DNA from: a bacterium
GTDB taxonomy: Bacteria; Sysuimicrobiota; Sysuimicrobiia; Sysuimicrobiales; Segetimicrobiaceae
Assembly: GCA_035307765.1 (NCBI GenBank)
Contig: DATGHU010000040.1
Coordinates: 34,983-98,982 of the forward strand
Length of the DNA: 64,000 nt
Reading direction: 5' to 3'
Every line of letters starts with the position of its first letter. The stretch's first letter is position 1. Both the position numbers and the translations under genes were made by a program. Below the pieces are notes generated by a model, which saw nothing but the letters and a program-made list of their open reading frames with translations, did no database searches and was not told where the DNA came from. Positions 26,244-34,074 of the stretch are shown one piece after another.

Positions 26244-26328
26244 ACGTCTCGTTTTCGCCTGAGCGCCGCAGCGCGGTCGGGGCACGGTGCGGCTCGGGCG
26301 CGAGAGAGGACCGGTGGAGGTGTTGGGC

Positions 26329-26769
26329 ATGAAGTGGGTCACACGCAAGAACGCCAATGTCGATCGGATTGCCTGTCCGTGGCTCATTCGGAAATTCGTC
26401 GACCAGGACCCGGTGTTCATCTATGTCCGCGCAGAAGAGGTCAGGGCCGCGGCTAAGCGCGAGGAGGCCATCCCCTTTGACATCAAGGACGTCGAGTTGG
26501 GTCATGTCGACGGCCGATGCAGCTTCGAATCGATCATGGTCAAGTACGCGCTCACCGATCCGGCCCTGCAGAAACTGGCGAAGATCGTTCACGGCGCGGA
26601 CGTTGCCGCGGACGTCAACATCGTCCCCGAGGCGGCCGGCCTCAAGGCGATCGCCCACGGCTTCGCCTTGCTCCATGGCGACAACGACCACAAGAAGATC
26701 CGATTGGAAACCCCCCTCTACGATGCGCTGTACGCGTGGTGCCAACGCACAGTGGCCGAAGAGCGGTAA
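26329..26769 (+). CDS. Free-standing ChrB C-terminal-domain protein
   Basis: A 146-residue protein from the ATG at 26329 (GGAGG nine bases upstream). It consists only of the chromate-resistance-exported-protein domain: MKWVTRKNANVDRIACPWLIRKFVDQ split at the start, FDIKDVELGHVDGRCSFESIMVKYAL and AKIVHGADVAADVNIVPEAAGLKAIAHGFALL. It is paralogous to residues 185-320 of the divergent ChrB and lacks the N-terminal domain. No signal peptide is seen despite the domain name. It heads a rightward run with the beta-propeller gene 6 bp downstream and the broken chrA. Function not established; a sensor or accessory role in chromate resistance is inferred. Confidence 0.9.
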   Translation: MKWVTRKNANVDRIACPWLIRKFVDQDPVFIYVRAEEVRAAAKREEAIPFDIKDVELGHVDGRCSFESIMVKYALTDPALQKLAKIVHGADVAADVNIVPEAAGLKAIAHGFALLHGDNDHKKIRLETPLYDALYAWCQRTVAEER

Positions 26770-26775
26770 GGCACA

Positions 26776-27675
26776 GTGACATTGAACTTCGCGGGATCGA
26801 TAGGCCTTCCGCCTCACCCCTCTGGCGGGTTCGATCACGGGGACGTACATCTCCAGACGGGACGGGTGTTCGTCGCGCATACGGCGACGGGCGCCGTGGA
26901 AGTGATCGATGGCGCGCGCGGTGTCCACCGCGCCACGCTCCCGGGTTGTCCGGAATCGAGCGGGGTGCTGTGCGCTCAGGAGGAACATCTCATCTTCGCG
27001 GCAGCCCGCGGTGCCGGGAAGATCCTCGTCATCGGGGCAAGATCCAGAGATGTGATCAAGAACATCATCGTCGGACCGAACCCCAACGGCCTGGGCTGGG
27101 ATTCGCGCCGAAAGCGGCTCCTCGTGGTCGATGTCCAAGATTTTCGCGCCAGGCTCATCGACCCCTACGCCGGGGCTGTCGTCACCGAGGGTGAGTTGCC
27201 GGGGAGACCGCGATGGTGCGTCTACGACCCCACGGCCGATCGGTGGCTCGTGAACATCAAAGCGCCGGCCTGCGTAGCTTCCCTCGCAGCGGAGACCTTG
27301 GTGGGACAAGCCCGGTGGCCGGTGTCATCGGCAGGCCCCCACGGACTCGACCTGGACGTGGAGCACGGCCGGGCGTTTGTGGCCTGCGATGGCGGCAAGG
27401 TTATTGCGGCTGACCTCGCGAGCGGCCGGGAACTCGCGGGCGTCGCGATAGCCGGGGCGCCGGACGCGATATGGTACAACGCCGATCGCGCATACCTGTA
27501 CGTGGCCATTGGGCAACCCGGAGTTCTCGACGTCGTCGATACGAAAGAGATGGTCCTCGTCCAAGAGATCGTCACGGAGGCGGGTGCGCACACGACCGCC
27601 TTCGATCAGGCCCGGCAGCGCCTGTATCTGTTTCTCCCTCGCAGCCGCCAAGCGGTGGTTTACGAGGAGAACTAG
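26776..27675 (+). CDS. YncE-like beta-propeller protein
   Basis: A 299-residue repeat protein with six or seven blades of about 42 residues. Recurrent phrases are TGRVFVAHTATGAVEVID, KILVIGARSRDVIKNIIVG, KRLLVVDVQDFRARLID, HGRAFVACDGGKVIAADLASG, RAYLYVAIGQPGVLDVVDT and QRLYLFLPRSRQAVVYEE, the YVTN/YncE pattern. There is no signal peptide, so it appears cytoplasmic, unlike periplasmic YncE. The GTG at 26776 follows the ChrB-C stop by 6 bp, so the genes are co-transcribed. Propellers of this type are seen near chrB-like genes in other soil bacteria to my memory, but no role is known. Confidence 0.88.
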   Translation: MTLNFAGSIGLPPHPSGGFDHGDVHLQTGRVFVAHTATGAVEVIDGARGVHRATLPGCPESSGVLCAQEEHLIFAAARGAGKILVIGARSRDVIKNIIVGPNPNGLGWDSRRKRLLVVDVQDFRARLIDPYAGAVVTEGELPGRPRWCVYDPTADRWLVNIKAPACVASLAAETLVGQARWPVSSAGPHGLDLDVEHGRAFVACDGGKVIAADLASGRELAGVAIAGAPDAIWYNADRAYLYVAIGQPGVLDVVDTKEMVLVQEIVTEAGAHTTAFDQARQRLYLFLPRSRQAVVYEEN

Positions 27676-27690
27676 CACGACCTCTGGAGA

Positions 27691-28011
27691 ATGCCCATGA
27701 ACCATCAAGCAATGACACGTCGGGTGCCCCTGTGGGACCTCTTCGTGTACTACCTCCGCCTGGGTGCCATCGGGTTCGGTGGCCCCGTTGCCCTCGTAGG
27801 ACAGATGGAGAAAGAACTCGTCCAGGAGCGCCGGTGGTTCGGGTGTGACCTCGGCCACCTTGTCCCACCCGGTCTCACCGTCGAGCGCTGGGATGATGTG
27901 CCGTTGGTCAGCGACGGGTTTCCGGCGGCCCGGGATGCCATCGTCAAACGTGTTCAGCAGTTGTTGGACCGATGCGAGGCCGCTGGTGAGGGCGAAATCT
28001 CGACCGAGTGA
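27691..28011 (+). pseudogene. chrA: Truncated chromate transporter ChrA (N-terminal fragment)
   Basis: The frame starts ATG at 27691 behind GGAG, 15 bp after the propeller gene. Residues 12-49 are the opening of a CHR-family transporter: PLWDLFVYYLRLGAIGFGG, then VALVGQMEKELVQERRW. After about 27835 the sequence no longer resembles ChrA; the expected GLALAQLLPGP segment and all later helices are absent, and an unrelated 57-residue tail follows. A functional ChrA needs about 400 residues, or two half-size proteins, so efflux cannot come from this gene. Truncation by deletion or insertion loss is likely; an assembly break is possible. Confidence 0.75.
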
Positions 28012-28149
28012 GAGGCACCACCGGACCCCACGCAAGATACGCGGCGCCCGAGCGCCGATGACCAAGGGGGGCGTACAGGCTCCCTCCGGCCATTGGGGAG
28101 TGAGCGGGCAAACCGTCGGGGCCTCGTGACGGCCAACGACGCTTCATCC

Positions 28150-29115
28150 TTATAGGCCGTTCAGCGCGTATCGCGCCGGCAATCCACTCATCACTCGCCG
28201 GATGTTTTCGGCGGAATGGCGGGCGAGCGTTTCCAACCCCTCCTTCGTAAAACCGGCCACGTGTGGAGTCGCGATGACGGTGGGACACTGCAGGAGCGGG
28301 TCCTCCGGGTCGGGGGGCTCCTCCCAAAACACATCCACTCCCGCACCGGCCAAGCGCCCCTCTTGCAGCGCGGTCAACAGGGCCGTCTTATCGACAATCG
28401 ATCCGCGTGAAATGTTGATCAGAAACGCCGTGGGTTTCATGAGTCCAATCTCGCGTGTCCCGACGAACCCGGTCGTCTCCTTCAACAAGGGGAGGTGAAT
28501 CGAGACGAAGTCGCTCTCGCGCAGGAGCTCGGGCAACCGGTCAAATGGCTGGAGCCAGGTCAGCCCCAACTCATCCCGAATCCGTTCGTCCACCATCCGT
28601 TTCACCGCCCGCACGTTCATCTCAAACGCCCGGGCCATGCGAACCAGTGGGGTGCCTGTCCGTCCCACGCCGATCAGCCCCAGGGTTTTGCCCCGCAGCC
28701 CTAGGGTGAGCGGCTGGCCGGACCGTCGGGCCCGCAGCGATTCCTGGGTCTCCCGATACCGCTTGGCAAGCGCGAGGATCAGAAACATCGCATGCTCCGC
28801 GACGTAGGGTTCCCAGAGCAAATCCCGCGGGATGTTGCAGACCGGGATGCCCTTCTCCGTCGCATACGCCATATCGACCGCTTCGACATTGGCGCCTGGC
28901 CGCTGAATCAATCGCAAGTGTGGCGCAGCATCAATCACTTCCCTCGTCACCGGCACGCTCCTGACCAAAAGCACCTGGGCCGTCGCCACCTGGTCCCTCA
29001 GCGGCACCTCGGGGGAGAACTCCTCCACGAGGAACTCATCCCCCAGCATGGCCGCCAGCGCCCCCCCGGCGCTCAGGCCCGAACTCGCGATCTTCACCCG
29101 ACACTTCTCCATCAA
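28150..29115 (-). CDS. D-isomer-specific 2-hydroxyacid dehydrogenase
   Basis: A 321-residue NAD-dependent dehydrogenase of the phosphoglycerate dehydrogenase-like family. The nucleotide-binding motif is GLIGVGRTGTPLVRMA (about 145-160). Catalytic residues appear in ISRGSIVD (Arg), WEEPPDPEDP (Glu) and TPHVAGFT (His). The substrate-domain segment LIQRPGANVEAVDMAYATEKGIPVCN is typical. It lacks regulatory ACT domains, so it more likely reduces a 2-keto acid such as glyoxylate/hydroxypyruvate or acts in sugar-acid breakdown than in serine synthesis. Preferred start ATG at 29115. Monocistronic. Confidence 0.92.
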   Translation of the reverse strand: MMEKCRVKIASSGLSAGGALAAMLGDEFLVEEFSPEVPLRDQVATAQVLLVRSVPVTREVIDAAPHLRLIQRPGANVEAVDMAYATEKGIPVCNIPRDLLWEPYVAEHAMFLILALAKRYRETQESLRARRSGQPLTLGLRGKTLGLIGVGRTGTPLVRMARAFEMNVRAVKRMVDERIRDELGLTWLQPFDRLPELLRESDFVSIHLPLLKETTGFVGTREIGLMKPTAFLINISRGSIVDKTALLTALQEGRLAGAGVDVFWEEPPDPEDPLLQCPTVIATPHVAGFTKEGLETLARHSAENIRRVMSGLPARYALNGL

Positions 29116-29295
29116 CGCCTCCTCCAGGCAGAAAGGTGCCAGCCCTCATGTTCGCTCAAACCGTCGCCCGAGCCCTCTGACGCCTTGGCCCGGACCAGAG
29201 GGCACAGATCCTCATCCACGCCGGCCGCGTCCGTGAACCCACAGTCTCGTCTGGAAATCTTGCGCTGGGCCCAGATCATTCACGGAGGCGACTTC

Positions 29296-29670
29296 ATGGA
29301 CGACTCTCCCTCGCGCAATCGTGATCTCGCATCCCTCGGCCTGCGAGTCGGATTGGGTGTGTTATTCATTCTCTCCGGGTGGGCAAAGTTGTCACATGTC
29401 GCGGCTGTCGTGGGCCTTTGGCAAAAGTTGCACCTGCCACTTCCGCACGTCTTCGGACCCATTCATGGCGTTGTGGAGTTCGGGGCGGCATCCTGCTGAT
29501 CGCAGGCTTGTTCACGCGACTCGCCGGCTATGGCGGTGGATATGTTCGGCGCGCTGTTTTTGGTAAAGATCCACACCCCGACCTTCATTCAGCAGGAGTG
29601 GTTGGCGTTTTGGATAAGCCTGGCACTCCTGGCCGTTGGTGCGGCCTTTTCCCCTGGATGCATTTCTTGA
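29296..29670 (+). pseudogene. DoxX family membrane protein, frameshifted
   Basis: The gene starts ATG at 29296 behind GGAGG and reads GLRVGLGVLFILSGWAKLSH, then LHLPLPHVFGPIHGVVEFG, clearly DoxX-like. That frame ends at a stop near 29500. The next DoxX segment (GGILLIAGLFTRLAGYGG) is in a second frame at about 29485-29540, and the last two helices (MFGALFLVKIHTPTF, LAFWISLALLAVGAAF) are in a third frame to the stop at 29668. Two single-base shifts therefore split an otherwise complete ~125-residue DoxX protein. DoxX proteins are small four-helix membrane proteins of redox or sulfur roles. This is either a true pseudogene or sequencing error. Confidence 0.8.
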
Positions 29671-29973
29671 GAAGCGCCGGGCTATGGGATCCCAACCAAC
29701 GGCTATCCAACACTAAGGTCCCCCGTGATTCGCACGCTCCCTGGGCCAATCGAGATTCCCGCCCCACTCGTGCCGGGCGGTTCCCGCCCCGTGTGCAACC
29801 CCGCCTAGCCGCGCGATCGAGCTGGAGTGGGGTCTGGACCACCCGCGCCGGTGCGGGGGCGATCGGTCTAGGCTCTCGGAGGGCGTGGCGAAGAACGGCT
29901 GGGGTCGCAAACGCCCCCATCCCGACCTGCTGACGCCACGGATCCCCGATCGACCGCCCGGCTGGTCGAATGC
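29671..29973. other. Intergenic region, nothing recognised
   Basis: About 300 bp between the broken DoxX and the 68-residue membrane protein. Frames here have no domain; minus-strand frames that pass through it are out of phase with the real gene at 29974. No tRNA or repeat was seen. Confidence 0.35.
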
Positions 29974-30180
29974 CTAGCGCCCGAGCGTTCTGGCCGCCCG
30001 CCACAGTGAGGCGGTCAACACCGCGCCCACCGCCGGCGGCAGCCAGAGCCAGGCCGGAAGATGTCGGTGCACCAATGCGGCGGCAACCGCCAGCGATCCG
30101 ACCACTCCCACCGCGACCGTCCAATCGTCGCCTACCACGAAAACGTACCAGAACATGAAGAACCGGAAGAGATAGCTCAC
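29974..30180 (-). CDS. Small two-to-three-helix membrane protein
   Basis: A 68-residue protein starting at a GTG that overlaps the stop of the upstream membrane protein (GTGA overlap), so translation is coupled. Three hydrophobic stretches are visible: YLFRFFMFWYVFVVG, WTVAVGVVGSLAVAAALV and PPAVGAVLTASLWRA. The second pair is separated by the short HRHLPAWLW loop. Its coupling to the COG4280-like protein suggests a complex or shared function. I do not recognise a named family. It is missed if only ATG starts are considered. Confidence 0.75.
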   Translation of the reverse strand: MSYLFRFFMFWYVFVVGDDWTVAVGVVGSLAVAAALVHRHLPAWLWLPPAVGAVLTASLWRAARTLGR

Positions 30181-30950
30181 TCCCCCTGCCCCCCGCCGGC
30201 CAGAACGGGAGGAGGCGGCGGCCCCTGAATCTGGTAACGACTCAACCAGCGCACCAGTCCCCATGAGCAGAGAATGGTAAAAATCAAGATGGCGGGGATG
30301 GCGGCATCGGATCCCGGCCATTCCACCCCCGTCCCTTCGCCCGCGAAGAAGATGCCGAACGTCGAGAGCATTGCGCCAACGGCAAATTTCATGGTGTTTT
30401 CGGGCACCCGGCTGAGCGGGCGGTGAACCAGCACCCCGATTGCGACGACCAAAACCACGGCCGCGCCCGCCCCTCCCGCCGCAAGCGGAATGCTCCCTTG
30501 CGCGCTGCCGAAGGTCAGGACGATAAAGGCGACCTCCAGACCTTCCAGGAAGACGCCTTTGAACGCCAGCGTGAACGCGTACCAATCCACCCTCGAGGGA
30601 GCAACCGGGCCGCCGGCGCGGGCCAACTCCACCTCACGGCGATACGCGGCGTCTTCATCGTGAAGCGCTTTCATGCCGCTCGCGCGCAGGATGCCCTTGC
30701 GGAGCCACTGCAGGCCGAAGATGAGCAGGGCCGTGCCGACGATCAAGCGCAGGATCCCGATCGGGACGAGACTCAATGCAGGCCCGAGGACCACCACGAA
30801 TACGCTCAACGCCGCAATCGCGGCTCCCGCCCCCAGCCGGGTGGAGCGCCACCCGCGGGTCACACCGACCGCGAGGATGATCGTCAGCGCCTCGACCATT
30901 TCCACTGACGAGGCGAGAAACGACGCCAGAACCAGGAAAACGCTACCCAC
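30177..30950 (-). CDS. COG4280-like integral membrane protein
   Basis: A 257-residue protein with about seven transmembrane helices. The opening VFLVLASFLASSVEMVEALTIILAVG and RGWRSTRLGAGAA match an uncharacterised family (COG4280 type), which I associate loosely with iron-permease-like FTR1/GDT1 folds because of a Glu-containing helix (SVEMVEALT) repeated as FLEGLEVAFIV. The two Glu-rich motifs are the likely ion-binding sites. The C-terminus is Pro/Gly-rich. The next gene starts within its stop codon. Metal or ion transport is an inference only. Confidence 0.8.
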   Translation of the reverse strand: MGSVFLVLASFLASSVEMVEALTIILAVGVTRGWRSTRLGAGAAIAALSVFVVVLGPALSLVPIGILRLIVGTALLIFGLQWLRKGILRASGMKALHDEDAAYRREVELARAGGPVAPSRVDWYAFTLAFKGVFLEGLEVAFIVLTFGSAQGSIPLAAGGAGAAVVLVVAIGVLVHRPLSRVPENTMKFAVGAMLSTFGIFFAGEGTGVEWPGSDAAIPAILIFTILCSWGLVRWLSRYQIQGPPPPPVLAGGGQGE

Positions 30951-31175
30951 AGGTCTCCCGAATGCGTGCGGGAGAAACGGAAGAGCGCCGGCACCGCACC
31001 GGCCCCCTCCCCCGCTCGCCGACGCTCAACGCCTCCCACCGGCGCGGCGGATCGACGGGACACCCCTCACCCCGTCCCGAACGACGGCCGGGCAAATCTT
31101 CAGGTGCGCGCCGGCGGGCCGGGAGCGCCCCCAGGCCGGATGCGGCGGCGTGGGACGATTAACGTCCAAGCCGTC

Positions 31176-32165
31176 TCACACGATCCGGTGCATCCAGAAC
31201 AGCGACACGCCCATGGTGAGGACGAAGAGCGCCGCCACGGCGATCGACGTCAACCCGCTGATCTCCGTCGGCTTTCGTTCCCACCCGATCACCCGCCCCA
31301 GCCGCGTGTACACCCGACTGAGCTCTGTCGTGGAGGCGACGCGCTGGTACGTCCCCCCCGTCACCTGGGCGATCTCCTTCAGCGTCTCCTCATCGAGGCG
31401 AACAAAAATGCTGCGGCCGCCGAGCTCGAGGAACGTCCCCTCGGGCGAGCCCAGCCCTACTGTGTAGACCTTGACCCGAAGCTGGCGCGCGACGACCGCG
31501 GCGTCCTCGGGCGGCGTCCCGCGGTTGCTTTGCCCGTCGCTCAAGAGCACCACCGTCGCCGGCCCCAGGGTATCCGGGGGGGGCGGCGTGACCGGCACCA
31601 CCGGCCCGAGCGTATTTTCGGGGCGCGACCGGCCCGGAAGCGCGTACACCGCTTCCAGGAGGCCGTCGCCGATCGCCGTCGCAAACTCCAGGGCCAATCC
31701 GTTGATCGCCTGGATCACGCGGTCATGATCGTCGGTCGGCGGGGTCACGAGGGTCGCGTAGCTGCTGAACGATACCAACCCCACCTTCGTTCCGCGAGGG
31801 AGCGCCCGAACAAACTCCACGGCGGCCTTCTTTGCGGCCTCGATGCGTGTCGGGACCACGTCCGTCGCCATCATGCTGCGGCTGACGTCAACGCTCAGCA
31901 TCACGACCGTGCGGTTGTCGGGAACCGGCACGGGGGCCATCGGCCGCGCCAGGGTGAAGATGACCGCGCAGAGGGTGAGGAGGTACAGGGCCGCCGGCAC
32001 ATGACGCCGCCAAGGCTTCCCGGCCGCCGCGGCTTGCACCACCAGGTCGAGGCTGGAATAGCGAACCCGGACCCGCGACGGCCGCCGGAGCAGCCAGACG
32101 TACCAGGCCACCAACGCCGGGATCAGGAGGTAGAGAAGGAGGGCCAGCGGCCACAGAAAGGTCAC
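31176..32165 (-). CDS. VWA-domain membrane protein (BatA/BatB-like), second of pair
   Basis: A 329-residue protein with two N-terminal transmembrane helices (FLWPLALLLYLLIPALVAWYVWLL in two parts; the second at about 55-75, YLLTLCAVIFTLARP) and one at the C-terminus. The von Willebrand A domain carries an intact metal site: DVSRSMM (DxSxS), a Thr in YATLVTPPTDDHD, and Asp in LSDGQSN. Three Bat-type proteins associated with MoxR are the model. It starts at GTG 32165, overlapping the stop of its paralog by 4 bp (GTGA), hence translational coupling. It is probably part of a MoxR-chaperoned complex at the membrane. Confidence 0.9.
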   Translation of the reverse strand: MTFLWPLALLLYLLIPALVAWYVWLLRRPSRVRVRYSSLDLVVQAAAAGKPWRRHVPAALYLLTLCAVIFTLARPMAPVPVPDNRTVVMLSVDVSRSMMATDVVPTRIEAAKKAAVEFVRALPRGTKVGLVSFSSYATLVTPPTDDHDRVIQAINGLALEFATAIGDGLLEAVYALPGRSRPENTLGPVVPVTPPPPDTLGPATVVLLSDGQSNRGTPPEDAAVVARQLRVKVYTVGLGSPEGTFLELGGRSIFVRLDEETLKEIAQVTGGTYQRVASTTELSRVYTRLGRVIGWERKPTEISGLTSIAVAALFVLTMGVSLFWMHRIV

Positions 32166-33196
32166 GGGAGGCGTCCCGTCCACAGCATCGAAATCACGCC
32201 TCCCACCAGCAGCAGGAGGCCCGCGCTCCCGACGACCATCGAGGAGACCTCTGTCTTGCGGGTCTCCCACCCGATCATGCGCCCGAGTTCGCGGTAGATC
32301 TGTTTCAGTTCCTGCGCCGACCCCGATATGAAGAATCGCCCGTCCGTGATCGCGGCGATCTGCTGGAGGAGGGCGGGATTGAACGGCACAAAGACCATCT
32401 GTCCCTGGTAGTTGAACACGCTCCCGCCTAAGGTCCCCAGGCCGATCGCGTAGATCTTCACCCTCTGCTGCTTGGCCAGCAGGGCGACCTTCAGCGGATC
32501 GGCGCTCCCGGCGTTCTGCCCGCCGTCGCTGATCAGGATGATCGCGGCGGGCGGGAGATCCTCGGGACGGACGGGCGCGGGGGACGGCTGGACGGCGGGC
32601 GGTTGGGCCGGCCCGAGCGGACCCGGACCCGCCTGCGCCTCCGGAAGGTCCACGATCCGTCCGGGGATCGCCTTGAGCGCGACCGCGATCCCATCGCCGA
32701 TCGCCGTGGCCTCCTGGGGTTTCAGCCCCGCGATCGCCTGCTTCACCGCTTCGTGGTCGGCAGTCGGCGGGATCATCAACGTCGCGTACGTGCTGAACGA
32801 CACCAGGCCGATCTTCGGTCCTTGCGGGAAGACGTCGACGAACGTCCGGGCAGCCACCTTCGCCGCCTCCAGCCGGCTCGGCGCCAAGTCGGGGGCCATC
32901 ATGCTGCCGCTGGTATCAACCGCGAGCAACACGACCGCCTTGTTCACCGGCAGCGGGATCGCCATGATCGGCCGGCTCACCGCCGCCAGCAGCAGCGCGA
33001 GGGCCAGGAAATAGAACCCCATGCTGATGTGGCGGCGCACCGCCGGCAGCGAGGTGGCGAGGCGCTCGAACAACGGCTGCTCGGCGAACCGGATCACCGC
33101 ATGCGTGCGGGCCCTACGCACGCCGATCGCATACCAGCCGACAAACGCCGGGAGCAACAGGAGCCCCCAGAGCATTACTGGCCAGGTGAATTCCAC
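32162..33196 (-). CDS. VWA-domain membrane protein (BatA-like), first of pair
   Basis: A 344-residue paralog of the next gene with the same plan: two N-terminal helices (VMLWGLLLLPAFVGWYAI; FYFLALALLLAAVSRP), a VWA domain and a C-terminal helix (GSAGLLLLVGGVISMLW). The metal site is intact: DTSGSMM, YATLMIPPTADHE and LISDGGQN. A Pro/Ala-rich insertion of about 40 residues lies between the last two motif regions. It starts at GTG 33196, overlapping the end of the DUF58 gene by 22 bp. The tight overlaps define a moxR-DUF58-VWA-VWA operon. Confidence 0.92.
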   Translation of the reverse strand: MEFTWPVMLWGLLLLPAFVGWYAIGVRRARTHAVIRFAEQPLFERLATSLPAVRRHISMGFYFLALALLLAAVSRPIMAIPLPVNKAVVLLAVDTSGSMMAPDLAPSRLEAAKVAARTFVDVFPQGPKIGLVSFSTYATLMIPPTADHEAVKQAIAGLKPQEATAIGDGIAVALKAIPGRIVDLPEAQAGPGPLGPAQPPAVQPSPAPVRPEDLPPAAIILISDGGQNAGSADPLKVALLAKQQRVKIYAIGLGTLGGSVFNYQGQMVFVPFNPALLQQIAAITDGRFFISGSAQELKQIYRELGRMIGWETRKTEVSSMVVGSAGLLLLVGGVISMLWTGRLP

Positions 33197-34074
33197 CGAC
33201 GCCGCCTCCGAAAGGTCACGAACTTCAACAACGGATCCACCAGAGAGGTGCCGGTCGACAGGCTCAGCAGATCGACGGCCGCCCTCCGCATCATCTGAGC
33301 CAACTCGGCATCCCGCGTCGCGACCAACTGACGGTACGCGTCGCGCACGTTTCGGTCGGACGTATCTACCCAGACCTGCTGCCCGGTTTCCGGGTCCTGC
33401 AGGTAGACGCCTCCAACATCCGGCAGCTCTCGTTCACGGGGATCTTCGACCCGGACGGCAACGACGTCGTGCCGCTTGCTCAGTTCGGCCAGCGTCCCCT
33501 CCCAGCCCACCAGGGAATGGAAGTCTGAAATGAGGAAGAGCAGCGAGCGCCGCCGCACCACCCGGCCCAACTGGTGGAGCACGACGCTGAGATCGGTCCG
33601 ACCTCCACCCGACACCGTCGGCTCGGACGAGAGGGCGTGCACGATCCGAAGCGCCTGCAGCCGCCCCGTCCGCGGGGGAACAAACAGTTGCCCCCGGCGC
33701 CCGGGAAACCCAATCGCGCCGACCTTATCGCCGTGGCGGCTGATGATGTACGCCGCCACGCCGGCAAAGTCCACCGCGACCTGGCGCTTGAACTGCTGCA
33801 CGGTGCCAAAGTCCATCGACGGTGACAGATCGACGAGTAGCCAGGCGGTAAGCTCTTTCTCCTCCCGATACTGGCGGACGAAGATCTGGTTCATGCGCGC
33901 GGTGACGTTCCAGTCGATCCGGCGCACCTCGTCCCCGGGCTGATACTGACGCACCTCAGCCAGGTCGAGGCTGGGGCCGTAAAACACCCCCGTGTAGTCG
34001 CCGAACAGATAGCCGTCGAGGCGTCGGACGACCTTAAACTCGAGGCGCCTCAAGATTCGCTCGGGTGTCTCCAT
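33175..34074 (-). CDS. DUF58 protein of the MoxR operon
   Basis: A 299-residue cytoplasmic protein. The DUF58 signature YQPGDEVRRIDWNVTARMN (about 47-65) is clear, followed by VRQYREEKELTAWLLVDLSPSMDFG, a VWA-like fold with the DxSxS metal motif. ISRHGDKVGAIGFPGR and LFLISDFHSL complete the domain. DUF58 proteins nearly always sit next to moxR. Start ATG at 34074 lies inside the end of moxR (41-bp overlap); no longer N-terminus is supported. Confidence 0.93.
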   Translation of the reverse strand: METPERILRRLEFKVVRRLDGYLFGDYTGVFYGPSLDLAEVRQYQPGDEVRRIDWNVTARMNQIFVRQYREEKELTAWLLVDLSPSMDFGTVQQFKRQVAVDFAGVAAYIISRHGDKVGAIGFPGRRGQLFVPPRTGRLQALRIVHALSSEPTVSGGGRTDLSVVLHQLGRVVRRRSLLFLISDFHSLVGWEGTLAELSKRHDVVAVRVEDPRERELPDVGGVYLQDPETGQQVWVDTSDRNVRDAYRQLVATRDAELAQMMRRAAVDLLSLSTGTSLVDPLLKFVTFRRRRRWNSPGQ

